Shown: positions 43,985 through 56,489, counted from the stretch's first letter. The stretch: 64,000 bases of DNA from JARFVT01 sp036677425 (GCA_036677425.1 JARFVT010000013.1:1798001-1862000); one strand, 5' to 3'. Numbers and translations: made by a program. The notes: a model not told the origin generated them from the letters alone.

Positions 43985-44329
43985 TTAGTCGGCTTTACGT
44001 TCCATAATATCGATAGATTTAGCGATAAATTCGGTTGTATATTTCTTTATGCCGTCTTTTTCATATTGTTTATGTTCAAAACAACCACGAGCCATAACAT
44101 ATTTACCTTTGGCAATAAAACCACGTTCAATTCCTGATATTATATATTCATCCCATATAGTCATTTGTGTGAAATTAGATCGTGTTTCACGAGTTTTAGT
44201 TTCTTTATTTTCTTTGCCGTTAATATTATTTGCTATTGAAATAATCGCTATTTTTTTATCACCAGCTAATGTTTTTACTTCTGTTTTACTAATGAAACCG
44301 ATTACTGAAAATGTTGCTTCGCTATACAT
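43985..44329 (-). CDS. ssb: Ssb-like single-stranded DNA-binding protein
   Basis: 114 residues from ATG 44329 (MYSEATFSVIGFISKTEVK). The OB-fold elements are visible (IISIANNI, NFTQMTIWDEYI, FIAKGKYVMARGCFEHKQYE), and KYTTEFIAKSIDIME closes the barrel. It is short and lacks the acidic C-terminal tip of chromosomal SSB. Plasmid ssb genes in leading regions cover the incoming strand soon after transfer. The transferred plus strand is its template, and hairpins lie upstream at 44403-44514. Confidence 0.78.
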   Translation of the reverse strand: MYSEATFSVIGFISKTEVKTLAGDKKIAIISIANNINGKENKETKTRETRSNFTQMTIWDEYIISGIERGFIAKGKYVMARGCFEHKQYEKDGIKKYTTEFIAKSIDIMERKAD

Positions 44330-44402
44330 TATATTTCTCCTAAATAGATTTATGTTAATTACGACACGCAAAGAATTTAAGAAAAATTTAGATCAATAAA
44401 AT

Positions 44403-44446
44403 AAAACGGAAGGTTTGCATCGCTTGATGTGAAAACCGTTTTTTTT
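44403..44446 (+). other. Long hairpin upstream of ssb
   Basis: AAAACGG pairs with CCGTTTT around an inner stem (GGTTT, CATC / GATG, AAAACC), and T's follow on the plus strand. No plus-strand gene precedes it, so a normal terminator role is unclear. In the transferred single strand it would fold next to the nested hairpin at 44464-44514. Confidence 0.5.
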
Positions 44447-44463
44447 GTTTATCTATAATTTTA

Positions 44464-44514
44464 ATGACCATTTTAATATGAGTGAATTGCGCGGCAATTC
44501 GCAATTATGGTCAT
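44464..44514 (+). promoter_or_regulatory. Nested inverted repeat, candidate single-strand promoter or priming site
   Basis: Outer arms ATGACCAT (44464-44471) and ATGGTCAT (44507-44514) enclose a perfect 7 bp hairpin GAATTGC-gcg-GCAATTC (44484-44500). It lies in the gene-free 329 bp upstream of ssb, in the predicted leading region. F plasmid has folded single-strand promoters (Frpo) at such places. The function here is inferred. Confidence 0.5.
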
Positions 44515-44658
44515 GTTCTTTAATTATAAGTGATAGTTAAATTAACAGATAAATAACTATTTTTAGGCGATATAATAGCAAAGCATATTAGTAATGGTTA
44601 TATTGAAAAAACATAAAAATATACGCTATAAAAATAATCATTATCCAAGTAAATGATT

Positions 44659-45078
44659 TTAATTAACGACAAGAATATCCTTTATAATTTCGGCTAATGC
44701 TGCTAAATCATCATCAATATATTTTCGTTTTAAAATATAATAATAGAATATTTTTAATAATGAATGCTTGGCAGCTTTTAATTGATCAGATGCAATCATA
44801 AAACAAAGCTGGTTATCCTGGTTAAATTGCCCAGTTACTTCCCACCAAAAATTTAATTTACAGCCAGATTGAATTACGCCTAAATTTCTTTCAATTTCTG
44901 CGGCAATTTCAACTGGACAGGTAAAATAAACATATGGATGGCTCATAAATTTATAATGACCCTGGCAACACGCAATCGTATGAATATTTAAATCATCATT
45001 ATTCAATGATTTTACTAATTCAAATATCGCTTGGTCAATAAAAGCATTTTGCGGTTTTATTTGTAATTGATGTTTCAT
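44659..45078 (-). CDS. Hypothetical protein of the leading region
   Basis: 139 residues from ATG 45078 (MKHQLQIKPQNAFID), chosen because the longer frame overlaps the nuclease gene. It has IHTIACCQGHYKFMSHPYVYF, with a CCxGH stretch that looks conserved, and WWEVTGQF. I recall similar hypothetical plasmid proteins but no function. It starts 9 bp after the nuclease gene on the same strand, so it is probably in the repC operon. Confidence 0.55.
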   Translation of the reverse strand: MKHQLQIKPQNAFIDQAIFELVKSLNNDDLNIHTIACCQGHYKFMSHPYVYFTCPVEIAAEIERNLGVIQSGCKLNFWWEVTGQFNQDNQLCFMIASDQLKAAKHSLLKIFYYYILKRKYIDDDLAALAEIIKDILVVN

Positions 45079-45086
45079 AATCACAC

Positions 45087-45509
45087 CTACAAGCAATATT
45101 TTGGCAATGGCCAATTTTTAACATGATTAGTTTCAAACTGGCGATAGCGATAGTTTGAATAGCGCGGGCAATCACGACCATGGCCATTTTTAATAATAAC
45201 GGCGGCAATATCTAATTGATTAAAATAGCATCTGCCAAGATAACGATCATAACTTTTTTTACCCGATAATCGACAAACAGTCTTTTTGCCAGTTAGAAAT
45301 TTTGTTAAAAATAGCTTGGCGGCTTGCCCAGCCGATGTATCTAATTCTGGCACATGCAAGCCAATCAAGCGAATGCGAATATTACCTTTTAAAATAATAG
45401 TATCGCCATCAATAACGTATATTGTTTGTCTGCTGATAGTTATATTTTCTGCGGCTAACGATGTTATTTGCAATGTAAATATCATCATTATGAATATGGT
45501 GATTTTCAT
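45087..45509 (-). CDS. Secreted staphylococcal-nuclease-like protein (plasmid ParB type)
   Basis: 140 residues. Signal peptide (IFIMMIFTLQITSLAA), then the SNase fold with IDGDTI, RIRLIGLHVPELD and YDRYLGRCY, which supply the acidic and arginine residues of the active site. The C-terminus is cysteine-containing (GRDCPRYS, PKYCL). RP4 ParB and similar plasmid-borne nucleases share this layout. The start ATG overlaps the repC stop (ATGA), so translation is coupled to repC. Confidence 0.82.
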   Translation of the reverse strand: MKITIFIMMIFTLQITSLAAENITISRQTIYVIDGDTIILKGNIRIRLIGLHVPELDTSAGQAAKLFLTKFLTGKKTVCRLSGKKSYDRYLGRCYFNQLDIAAVIIKNGHGRDCPRYSNYRYRQFETNHVKNWPLPKYCL

Positions 45510-46885
45510 TGCATATCTCCCGCATTTTCGCGCTGTAATATGCCAAAAATTGACCGATGAAGATGTAATTTATCATCTTCGGCGGCAATGGTCATGCCGC
45601 GCAATACGCCGCCTGCGGATTTTATCGGATGGGTGGGGTGGTTTTTATTAACATCAATGATTAAAACCGCAATCGCGGCGGCATTTCTGCCCATAACAGC
45701 CACGGCATCAACCCATGCACTGCGATTTATTCCTAAATCATGGCATGAATATTCTGCTGCTTCGGTAATATCGCGCCAATTGCAATTTTCAATATCAGGT
45801 ATGTAACTTTTGAATTGGCGGCTGGCGATTGCCAAGGCATTGCCCATGGAAATATGCTGAACACCGCTATCGGCAATGCCACTACGGTTTTTTTGCAGTG
45901 GAATTATGTTTTTTATTGCTTGCACAGGCCGAATTTGACGTACAGGCTTATTTGGTAAGCCATCTTGATGAGCGTTAGCGAAGTTAATATCTTCTTCAAC
46001 CGCTAATTCGTCAGAATTAGTCCGCATTAATATATCATTACCATTATCTTTAGATATATTATCTTTATTTGTATAGTATTTGGGTCGGAAGTCTGCTTCT
46101 GCCAAGGCAGAAGTTTTATTCTGCCATAGGGGGTTATTAAGGCTATTTTCAATTGATGATAATAAGTTATCCACAGCCATTAAAATTGATTTTAACCGCT
46201 CGATTAAATCACTGATTTTATCGATGCCAATTGATACTCTTATCCGTGGCGGCATTTCTGCAATTTGATCTTTGATATTGATAAATTCGTCCAGATTAAA
46301 ATTATCATTATCTTGATATTCTACTAAAATATTTAATTTACAGTGAATTTCACCTTTGATAGCCGAATGGCTGCGGCGTAGAAATTGCCATTCTTGTTCA
46401 AAATTATCTTGTTCAGCCGATAACATTATTAAATTATCGTATAATTTAGCCATTGGCGATAAATTAACACCATAGGCAAAAATAATCTTGCCTCGGTCAT
46501 CACGCTTGCCCATTCTGCGATGATTACCAAAATCAGTCCATACAAGCACGCCCAATTTATGTAGGCTCTGCTCGCGATTATTGACTTGTCTTTCGCTTAA
46601 GCCTAATTCCAATGCGGTTTTTTGCACTGTTTTATAAATTATCGGCCTACCGCCATCGATCCAGTCATGGTTTTTGGTGTGATTTAATAAATATTCTAAA
46701 TGCGATATTAAAACAGAATTAAAGCCAATCTTGCGACCAACTTTCTTAATTAACCGTAAAATATCATAATGAGTTATATTTTCTGGTAGTCCTTGAAAGT
46801 TTTTTGAATATTCAAGCTGATTACGCAATAGCTTGGTATATATACGCCCGCCGCTTGCATTGCTAACATGTTGATTTATCTGCAT
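45506..46885 (-). CDS. repC: RepC-family plasmid replication initiator
   Basis: 459 residues. GGRPIIYKTVQKTALELGLS, QVNNREQSLHKLG and the following GNHRRMGKRDDRG are signatures of alphaproteobacterial RepC, the initiator of repABC plasmids. The C-terminal domain (WRDITEAAEYSCHDLGINRS) is also RepC-like. The origin of RepC plasmids lies inside repC; an AT-rich segment with a TTATCCACA-type box is seen at 46160-46170. No repA or repB is next to it. Its presence shows that the element was, or can become, a plasmid. Confidence 0.85.
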   Translation of the reverse strand: MQINQHVSNASGGRIYTKLLRNQLEYSKNFQGLPENITHYDILRLIKKVGRKIGFNSVLISHLEYLLNHTKNHDWIDGGRPIIYKTVQKTALELGLSERQVNNREQSLHKLGVLVWTDFGNHRRMGKRDDRGKIIFAYGVNLSPMAKLYDNLIMLSAEQDNFEQEWQFLRRSHSAIKGEIHCKLNILVEYQDNDNFNLDEFINIKDQIAEMPPRIRVSIGIDKISDLIERLKSILMAVDNLLSSIENSLNNPLWQNKTSALAEADFRPKYYTNKDNISKDNGNDILMRTNSDELAVEEDINFANAHQDGLPNKPVRQIRPVQAIKNIIPLQKNRSGIADSGVQHISMGNALAIASRQFKSYIPDIENCNWRDITEAAEYSCHDLGINRSAWVDAVAVMGRNAAAIAVLIIDVNKNHPTHPIKSAGGVLRGMTIAAEDDKLHLHRSIFGILQRENAGDMQ

Positions 46886-46982
46886 ATTTTATATGACTTA
46901 TCCAGCCATCAGCATATCAAAAATTATTTACGAAAAACGTATTTTTACTTGACTTAGCTGACGGTTGAGGTAAGATATAATC

Positions 46983-47056
46983 ATAAACGGCGGTACATAT
47001 TGCCTATTATGAGGTTTACCTCTGCTACTCACAAAGTTTACGCTTTGTGAGTTTTT
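46983..47056 (+). ncRNA. Candidate antisense RNA against the repC leader
   Basis: A plus-strand promoter TTGACT (46949-46954), 16 bp, TAAGAT (46971-46976), with a perfect TATAAT overlapping downstream, precedes about 70 nt that end in the terminator at 47027-47056. A small hairpin GAGGT-tt-ACCTC (47011-47022) lies between. It is opposite to repC and covers its upstream leader, the layout of countertranscribed RNAs that set copy number in repABC plasmids. Confidence 0.45.
47027..47056 (+). terminator. Intrinsic terminator, plus strand
   Basis: A perfect 10 bp stem ACTCACAAAG / CTTTGTGAGT with a 6 nt loop followed by TTTTT. It faces away from repC and toward the rRNA operon, and there is no plus-strand protein gene nearby; it most likely ends the candidate antisense RNA. 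Confidence 0.85.
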
Positions 47057-47179
47057 GCATTTCTAACTGGATGTTTTTATAGTCATCTCCTCTGGTTGAG
47101 GCGATCCTTGACCAATACCACTCTTGACATCTGTTGAAACTTTTCTTATAAAGAGTCATCAAGACATTCAAATATTAGG

Positions 47180-47256
<77 letters not shown>

Positions 47257-47432
47257 TCAATATTTATATAGCATTATATATCAGGCTAATAGATTATAAG
47301 AAGTAATAAATTGTCTGATATATGATATATGCAACATATGTAATATGTTTTTTCAGATATAGCTGTTAACAAAGTGAATGTAAGTGAATATCTTTGATAT
47401 AAATATCGTAATGATAAATTATATTTGATAGA

Positions 47433-47579
47433 TTTTATTCATGGAAGATCTGGCAGCGACCTACTCTCCCGTGCCTTAAGACAAAGTACCATCGGCGCAG
47501 AAGGCTTTCACTTCCGAGTTCGAGATGGGATCGGGTGCTTGGACCTTCGCCATAACCACCAGATCATCCATGAATAAAA
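47433..47579 (-). other. Processing stem around 5S rRNA
   Basis: A perfect 13 bp inverted repeat, 47433-47445 with 47567-47579 (TTTTATTCATGGA and its complement), flanks the 5S gene directly and would extend its terminal helix in the precursor, a typical RNase processing stem. Confidence 0.75.
47447..47565 (-). rRNA. 5S ribosomal RNA
   Basis: 119 nt with terminal helix GATCTGG / CCAGATC and internal 5S landmarks, for example CGAACTCGGAAGTGAAAG on the minus strand. It lies between 23S and tRNA-fMet. Confidence 0.93.
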
Positions 47580-47696
47580 TACATGAAACAGAATTGCTTT
47601 TAATTGTTGGCATTATAAAAACTTCGTTATCTTTGCTTTAAATAGAGTCAATGACTTTATTCATCTCATGTTAGATAAATATTTTGTTTATATATT

Positions 47697-47807
47697 ACGC
47701 AAACACGTCGTCGCGGCTACGCCACTCGGGGTTTGCTTAGTATATTATTTATATTCTACGCAAACACGTCGTCGCGGCTACGCCACTCGGGGTTTGCTTA
47801 GTATATT
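47697..47807 (-). repeat. Two tandem copies of a ~50 bp structured unit in the 23S-5S spacer
   Basis: Units at 47697-47746 and 47758-47807 (period 61 bp) are identical over 50 bp. Each has outer arms GCAAAC/GTTTGC and an inner GGC-TAC-GCC hairpin. GC-rich against an AT-rich spacer. Function unknown. Confidence 0.88.
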
Positions 47808-47824
47808 TCACACTAACTATAGGG

Positions 47825-47888
47825 GCTAAAGTAATCACCAACAATCACATAGTGATTGCAAGGGCGACTGCCCGCCGCCGTTAGGCGT
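47825..47888 (-). repeat. Three-hairpin spacer element, copy A (23S-5S spacer)
   Basis: Hairpins CAATCAC-ATA-GTGATTG, GGGC-GACT-GCCC and CGCC-GTTA-GGCG in a row, led by GCTAAAGTAATCAC. Three more full copies occur between 16S and 23S. Arms differ between copies with compensating changes. Confidence 0.85.
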
Positions 47889-47927
47889 GTTATATGATAT
47901 TTATCGCTGCATGTGACGGCGATAGTT

Positions 47928-50672
<2,745 letters not shown>

Positions 50673-50756
50673 GCTTATCGTCGCCTCATGCAGTGATAAA
50701 TATCAATTTTTTCCTTCTTAACGTTGCACTAAGCTTATCGCTTCGCGTGCTCACAC

Positions 50757-50797
50757 TTGTTCGCTCTCGCATTTAAAAAATGCTCGTATGAGAACAA
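50757..50797 (-). other. Hairpin in the 16S-23S spacer
   Basis: TTGTTC (50757-50762) pairs with GAACAA (50792-50797), with an inner CATTT/AAATG stem. It lies between the 23S processing stem and spacer element copy B; its role is unknown. Confidence 0.55.
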
Positions 50798-50805
50798 ACT
50801 ACACA

Positions 50806-50876
50806 GCTAAGGTAATCACACCAACCAATTACAAAATAATTGGCAAGGGCGACTGCCCGCCGCGCGTTAGCGCGTA
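50806..50876 (-). repeat. Three-hairpin spacer element, copy B
   Basis: Same order of hairpins as copy A. The first stem is CCAATTA/TAATTGG instead of CAATCAC/GTGATTG, and the third is CGCGC-GTTA-GCGCG instead of CGCC-GTTA-GGCG, so both stems are changed on both sides and stay paired. Confidence 0.85.
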
Positions 50877-50910
50877 AAATTAAAAAGGTCTTTTTACAAC
50901 AAACTAAACA

Positions 50911-50980
50911 GCTAAACTAATCACTCCAACCAATTACAAAGTAATTGGCAAGGGCGACCGCCCGCTGCCGTTAGGCGTAA
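50911..50980 (-). repeat. Three-hairpin spacer element, copy C
   Basis: First stem CCAATTAC-aaa-GTAATTGG, second GGGC-GACC-GCCC, third TGCC-GTTA-GGCG with a T-G wobble. Led by GCTAAACTAATCAC. Confidence 0.85.
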
Positions 50981-51372
50981 AATTAAAATAGATATCACTA
51001 ACCAATGGCTAAAGTGGGCCATCAGCTGCATAAAACGAATAAACTGCAAAGAACTCTATATCAACGCAAACACAACAAAGTTTTAAAAAACAATTTATAA
51101 CATCAAGATATAAATATTAAAAATATAAATATCTTGAATATCACAAATCACTTCCCACGACTAAAAATCTAAAGATTTAAAAAAAATCAAAAAGACCTCT
51201 AATCTAAGATTAGGAATTTCACTTCCTAAAATATATAAAAACAGTGTTCTGTTTCATTCACTTACATATTCACAATGTCAAACAACTCGTGACCTAAGCC
51301 ACATCTTCGATATAAACAACTAAGTTGAATATATCAAATTCTTTTTTCTTCTCACGATATTAATTTAATATT

Positions 51373-51450
51373 AGCTAAACAGATAAAGTAATCACTCCAA
51401 CCAATCACGAAGTGATTGCAAGGGCGACTGCCCGCCGCCGTTAGGCGTAA
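51373..51450 (-). repeat. Three-hairpin spacer element, copy D
   Basis: First stem CAATCAC-gaa-GTGATTG, then the GGGC/GCCC and CGCC/GGCG stems. The last two hairpins continue into the tandem array that begins at 51422. Between copies C and D (50981-51372) I see AT-rich spacer with part of a boxA-like region but no gene. Confidence 0.85.
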
Positions 51451-51648
51451 TTTAAACAAAGGGCGACTGCCCCCGCCGCCGTTAGGCGTAATTTAAACAA
51501 AGGGCGACTGCCCGCCGCCGTTAGGCGTAATTTAAACAAAGGGCGACTGCCCGCCGCCGTTAGGCGTAATTTAAACAAAGGGCGACTGCCCGCCGCCGTT
51601 AGGCGTAATTTAAACAAAGGGCGACTGCCCGCCGCCGTTAGGCGTAAT
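51422..51648 (-). repeat. Six tandem 39 bp units in the 16S-23S spacer
   Basis: Units start at 51422, 51461, 51502, 51541, 51580 and 51619; each holds the second and third hairpins of the spacer element plus the linker AATTTAAACAAA. Unit 2 has two extra bases. The array ends 6 bp before tRNA-Ala. A reading frame through it (13-residue repeat) is not a gene. Confidence 0.93.
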
Positions 51649-51654
51649 ACATAA

Positions 51655-51730
51655 TGGTGGAGGCGGACGGGATCGAACCGACGACCTGAAGCTTGCAAAG
51701 CTACCGCTCTCCCAACTGAGCTACGCCCCC
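51655..51730 (-). tRNA. tRNA-Ala (anticodon TGC)
   Basis: 76 nt, acceptor GGGGGCG with a matching 3' strand, anticodon TGC in CTTTGCAAG, T-loop TTCGATC, encoded CCA. Standard spacer tRNA. Confidence 0.95.
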
Positions 51731-51742
51731 TTTTTATATAAA

Positions 51743-51819
51743 TGGTGGGCCTGACTAGATTCGAACTAGTGACATCACCCTTATCAGGGGTGCGCTCTAA
51801 CCGACTGAGCTACAGGCCC
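51743..51819 (-). tRNA. tRNA-Ile (anticodon GAT)
   Basis: 77 nt, acceptor GGGCCTG / CAGGCCC, anticodon GAT in the loop CTGATAA, encoded CCA. Follows 16S as in most alphaproteobacterial operons. Confidence 0.95.
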
Positions 51820-51974
51820 TTAATTTTATATATAAATATATAAAATATATTAATATCGTGGAAGGAATATGTAGACGGCGCAATCATTAATCATTGCCGC
51901 TTGTATTTTATGTTAAGTGATAGATCAGAATATTAATATAAAATATATAAATATATAATATAATAACATTGGCC

Positions 51975-53499
<1,525 letters not shown>

Positions 53500-54150
53500 A
53501 TGATAGCTCACGATTACATCAAAGACATAACCATAAACAAAACACGAAAAAAGATCCTATACTCAATTACTCTTATACTGACATATATTAAAAAACTAAA
53601 TTCAAAACATATATAAATTGACTAGGCTCACACCAAATAAATGGTGTTTGCTTATCTTAAAGAATATTTGAATGGTATCTATCGCTAGCAATAACCAACA
53701 ATAAACGCCGTCCGCATATTCCTTCCATTTTGCATATTCACAATGTAAAATAACCAAAAAACATTTCTAAAATAAAATTCCAAAATATGCTTTTTTAAAC
53801 TTTATGACCGAACCAAGTAGCTAGCCCGTGTCTCTTGATCGGGGTTATAGGGCTACATAACCACACTGTAAACAACTTTCTGCATTTAATTTAACTTTTT
53901 TTATTTTTAATTATGAAATGGCTTAATCTTGCCATTTTAGAATTCATTAAACGTTTCTATATTAAGTAATATATAGAGCTGATATGAAGTAACATCAAGT
54001 ATTTTTGCCAAGAGCTAAAAATTAACCTTATGGATAAAGGCATGATTATATGATTTAATAACACTATAATATATGATTGTATTAAATTTTTATTAAAAAT
54101 CATCATAATAATGATTCCCTTTTATACTAAACCATAGTAAGTAATGAATG
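53500..54150 (-). other. rRNA operon leader and promoter region, no gene seen
   Basis: About 650 bp between 16S and the divergent M23 peptidase gene. It must hold the rRNA promoter (minus strand), but I cannot pick a convincing -35/-10 pair. A short inverted repeat TAGCCC / GGGCTA (about 53822-53856) lies in a GC-richer patch. The rest is AT-rich without a coding signal. Confidence 0.5.
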
Positions 54151-54175
54151 ATTGATACTTCATAGGATTAGATTT

Positions 54176-55567
54176 GTGCAGTTAAGTTCAAAATATTTCA
54201 AAAAAATTAAAAATAGTATTTTTTCATATAATTTTTCATTGATGCTTAAATTTAGAATTTTTGCGATTAATTGTATGATAATAGCAGCAATTTTAGTTGC
54301 ATCGCAAATTCCCGATAAAAGCATGATCGACCCTGATGCTTTTGATATTTTTACATCACCAGTAATTAGAGCCGCACCAATCATAACTGTTAATGATGAA
54401 AACTCATCGCCAGAGCCATTGGACAGTATATATAAATTGATAGTTGCCAAAGGCGACACCATAATGTCTTTAATGATAAAACAAGGCATTAAAAGATCAG
54501 AAGCATATAACGCAATTACCACATTAAGCAAGATATTTGACCCACGCAAATTAAAGCCTGGTCAAGCGATGTATTTGACTATTACATCAGACATTAGCAA
54601 TGATAAAATTACTAAAAAATTTAAAAGCCTTATGGTTAAATCTAAGCGTAGCGAAGATATTATAGTTAGTAGCAGTGAAGACGGTTTTGTTGCTAAAATA
54701 ATTAAACATAATATAAACACAAATATAATACATACGGCAGGATCAATTGAAACCAGCCTTTATGTAGCTGCGCTTAAAGTTAATATGCCACAGAAAATTT
54801 TAGGTAGCCTTATAAATTTATTTAGTTTTGATGTGGATTTTCAACGTGAAATTCGTGCCGGTGATAGTTTCATCGCAATGTATGAAGAAATGAGTAATGA
54901 TGATGGCGAGATAATCGATAGCGGTAATATTCTGATTGGTGAAATGACAGTTCAAGGCAAGCAACATCGTTTTTATCGCCATAAAGATAAAAAAGGCTTT
55001 ATTGATTATTATGATGCAAAAGGCCGCAGTGTTAAAAAGGAACTTTTACGGACGCCTATTGATGGCGCACGCATAACTTCGTCTTTTGGTAATCGCAAAC
55101 ACCCAATTTTGGGATATACAAAGAAACACAGCGGCATTGATTTTGGTGCAAAAAAAGGTACTCCTATATATGCAGCTGGCAATGGTATAATTGAATTTAT
55201 TGGTCGCAATGGTGGCTATGGTAAATATATTCGCATTAAACATAGCGGTATTTATAAAACAGCCTATGCTCATATGTCTAGATTTGCCAAAAATATGAAA
55301 AGAGGCAAATATGTTAGCCAACGGCAAATAATTGGCTATGTTGGTTCAACAGGAAGATCAACAGGGCCACATTTACATTATGAAGTTCATAAAAACAATG
55401 TTAAGTTAAATCCACTTAGCGTCAAATTGCCAACAGGGAAAACTCTTAAAGGGCGCGAACTTGCTACATTTAATAAAAGTCGAAATAAATTAGACAAACA
55501 ATTTGCCATGATGCCAAATAATATTAAATCAAATCATATTAAAATAGCACAGCATCCAATTAATTAG
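54176..55567 (+). CDS. M23-family murein endopeptidase (LytM-type)
   Basis: About 463 residues. An N-terminal membrane anchor or signal (IFAINCMIIAAILVASQI), a LysM/OapA-like region (LIVAKGDTIMSLMIKQGI), and a C-terminal M23 domain with the zinc ligands in HSGIDFG and HLHYEVH plus TAYAHMSRF. Enzymes of this type cleave peptide cross-links of peptidoglycan in the periplasm. The start is uncertain: GTG 54176, TTG 54152 or ATG 54242, the last leaving the membrane segment intact. It is divergent from the rRNA operon and convergent with argB. Confidence 0.85.
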   Translation: MQLSSKYFKKIKNSIFSYNFSLMLKFRIFAINCMIIAAILVASQIPDKSMIDPDAFDIFTSPVIRAAPIITVNDENSSPEPLDSIYKLIVAKGDTIMSLMIKQGIKRSEAYNAITTLSKIFDPRKLKPGQAMYLTITSDISNDKITKKFKSLMVKSKRSEDIIVSSSEDGFVAKIIKHNINTNIIHTAGSIETSLYVAALKVNMPQKILGSLINLFSFDVDFQREIRAGDSFIAMYEEMSNDDGEIIDSGNILIGEMTVQGKQHRFYRHKDKKGFIDYYDAKGRSVKKELLRTPIDGARITSSFGNRKHPILGYTKKHSGIDFGAKKGTPIYAAGNGIIEFIGRNGGYGKYIRIKHSGIYKTAYAHMSRFAKNMKRGKYVSQRQIIGYVGSTGRSTGPHLHYEVHKNNVKLNPLSVKLPTGKTLKGRELATFNKSRNKLDKQFAMMPNNIKSNHIKIAQHPIN

Positions 55568-55586
55568 AAGCATCTAAAACAAATAG

Positions 55587-56489
55587 TTAATCAGGTAAGA
55601 TAAGTGTGCCAGTACCCATTTCTGTGAATATTTCCAACAATAATGAGTGCGAAATTCTCCCGTCAAGGATAACGGCGGCTTCGGCACCATTATCAATGGC
55701 CTTAATGCATGTTTCAACTTTTGGAATCATGCCGCCACTTAATGTGCCATCCTCCATCAAACACCTGGCCTTAGTTTGATTAATTTCTTGAATTAATTCA
55801 CCAGATTTATCTAACACACCTGCAACATCAGTTAATAAAATAAGGCGCTTTGCATTAGCAGCAGCAGCGATTGCACCAGCTGCAGTATCGGCATTAACAT
55901 TATATGTATGACCATCAACCCCCAAGGCAATTGGGGCTATTACTGGTATAATTTTTGATCCAAATATCACATCAAGGACGCTAGTATCAATATGGCAAGG
56001 CTCGCCAACAAAGCCAAGGTCGAGTATTTTTTCAATATTTGAATCCGGATCTTTTTTAACTCTAGTTAGCTTTTTAACCTGAATTAACCCGCCATCTTTA
56101 CCTGATAACCCAATTGCCGTGCCGCCTGCTTCTTGAATTCCTGCAACAATATTTTTATTGATATTGCCGCATAGGACCATCTCTGCAATTTCTACGGTTT
56201 CGGCATCGGTTACCCTAAGTCCATCGATAAATTTACTTTCTTTTTTAAGCCTAGCTAACATCGCGCCAATTTGTGGTCCGCCGCCATGAACAACAATTGG
56301 GTTTGCGCCAACTTGTTTCAATAACACAATATCACGGCAAAAATTTCTTGATAATTCTGCATCACCCATCGCATGTCCACCATATTTAACAATGATGGTT
56401 TTATTATTATAATGGCGCATATATGGTAATGCTTCGGTTAAAATATCCGCTTGCGCTAGCCATTCGATGCTTCTTTGTTTTTCATCCAT
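55587..56489 (-). CDS. argB: Acetylglutamate kinase
   Basis: 300 residues, full length. KYGGHAMGD near the N-terminus, VVHGGGPQIG, LTDVAGVLD, and the C-terminal SGGMIPKVETC and EIFTEMGTGTLI are all family hallmarks. The enzyme phosphorylates N-acetylglutamate, the second and usually feedback-controlled step of arginine synthesis. It lies behind engB, the common alphaproteobacterial arrangement. Its presence indicates that arginine is made de novo. Confidence 0.95.
   Translation of the reverse strand: MDEKQRSIEWLAQADILTEALPYMRHYNNKTIIVKYGGHAMGDAELSRNFCRDIVLLKQVGANPIVVHGGGPQIGAMLARLKKESKFIDGLRVTDAETVEIAEMVLCGNINKNIVAGIQEAGGTAIGLSGKDGGLIQVKKLTRVKKDPDSNIEKILDLGFVGEPCHIDTSVLDVIFGSKIIPVIAPIALGVDGHTYNVNADTAAGAIAAAANAKRLILLTDVAGVLDKSGELIQEINQTKARCLMEDGTLSGGMIPKVETCIKAIDNGAEAAVILDGRISHSLLLEIFTEMGTGTLILPD

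Noticed and set aside
51422..51648. Possible CRISPR array
   Set aside because: The 39 bp units are contiguous, with a constant AT linker and no unique spacers, and lie inside an rRNA operon; no cas genes are present.
51441..51698. Minus-strand reading frame with a 13-residue repeat
   Set aside because: It is only the 39 bp rRNA-spacer array read in one frame and runs into tRNA-Ala. There is no start signal or independent coding evidence.
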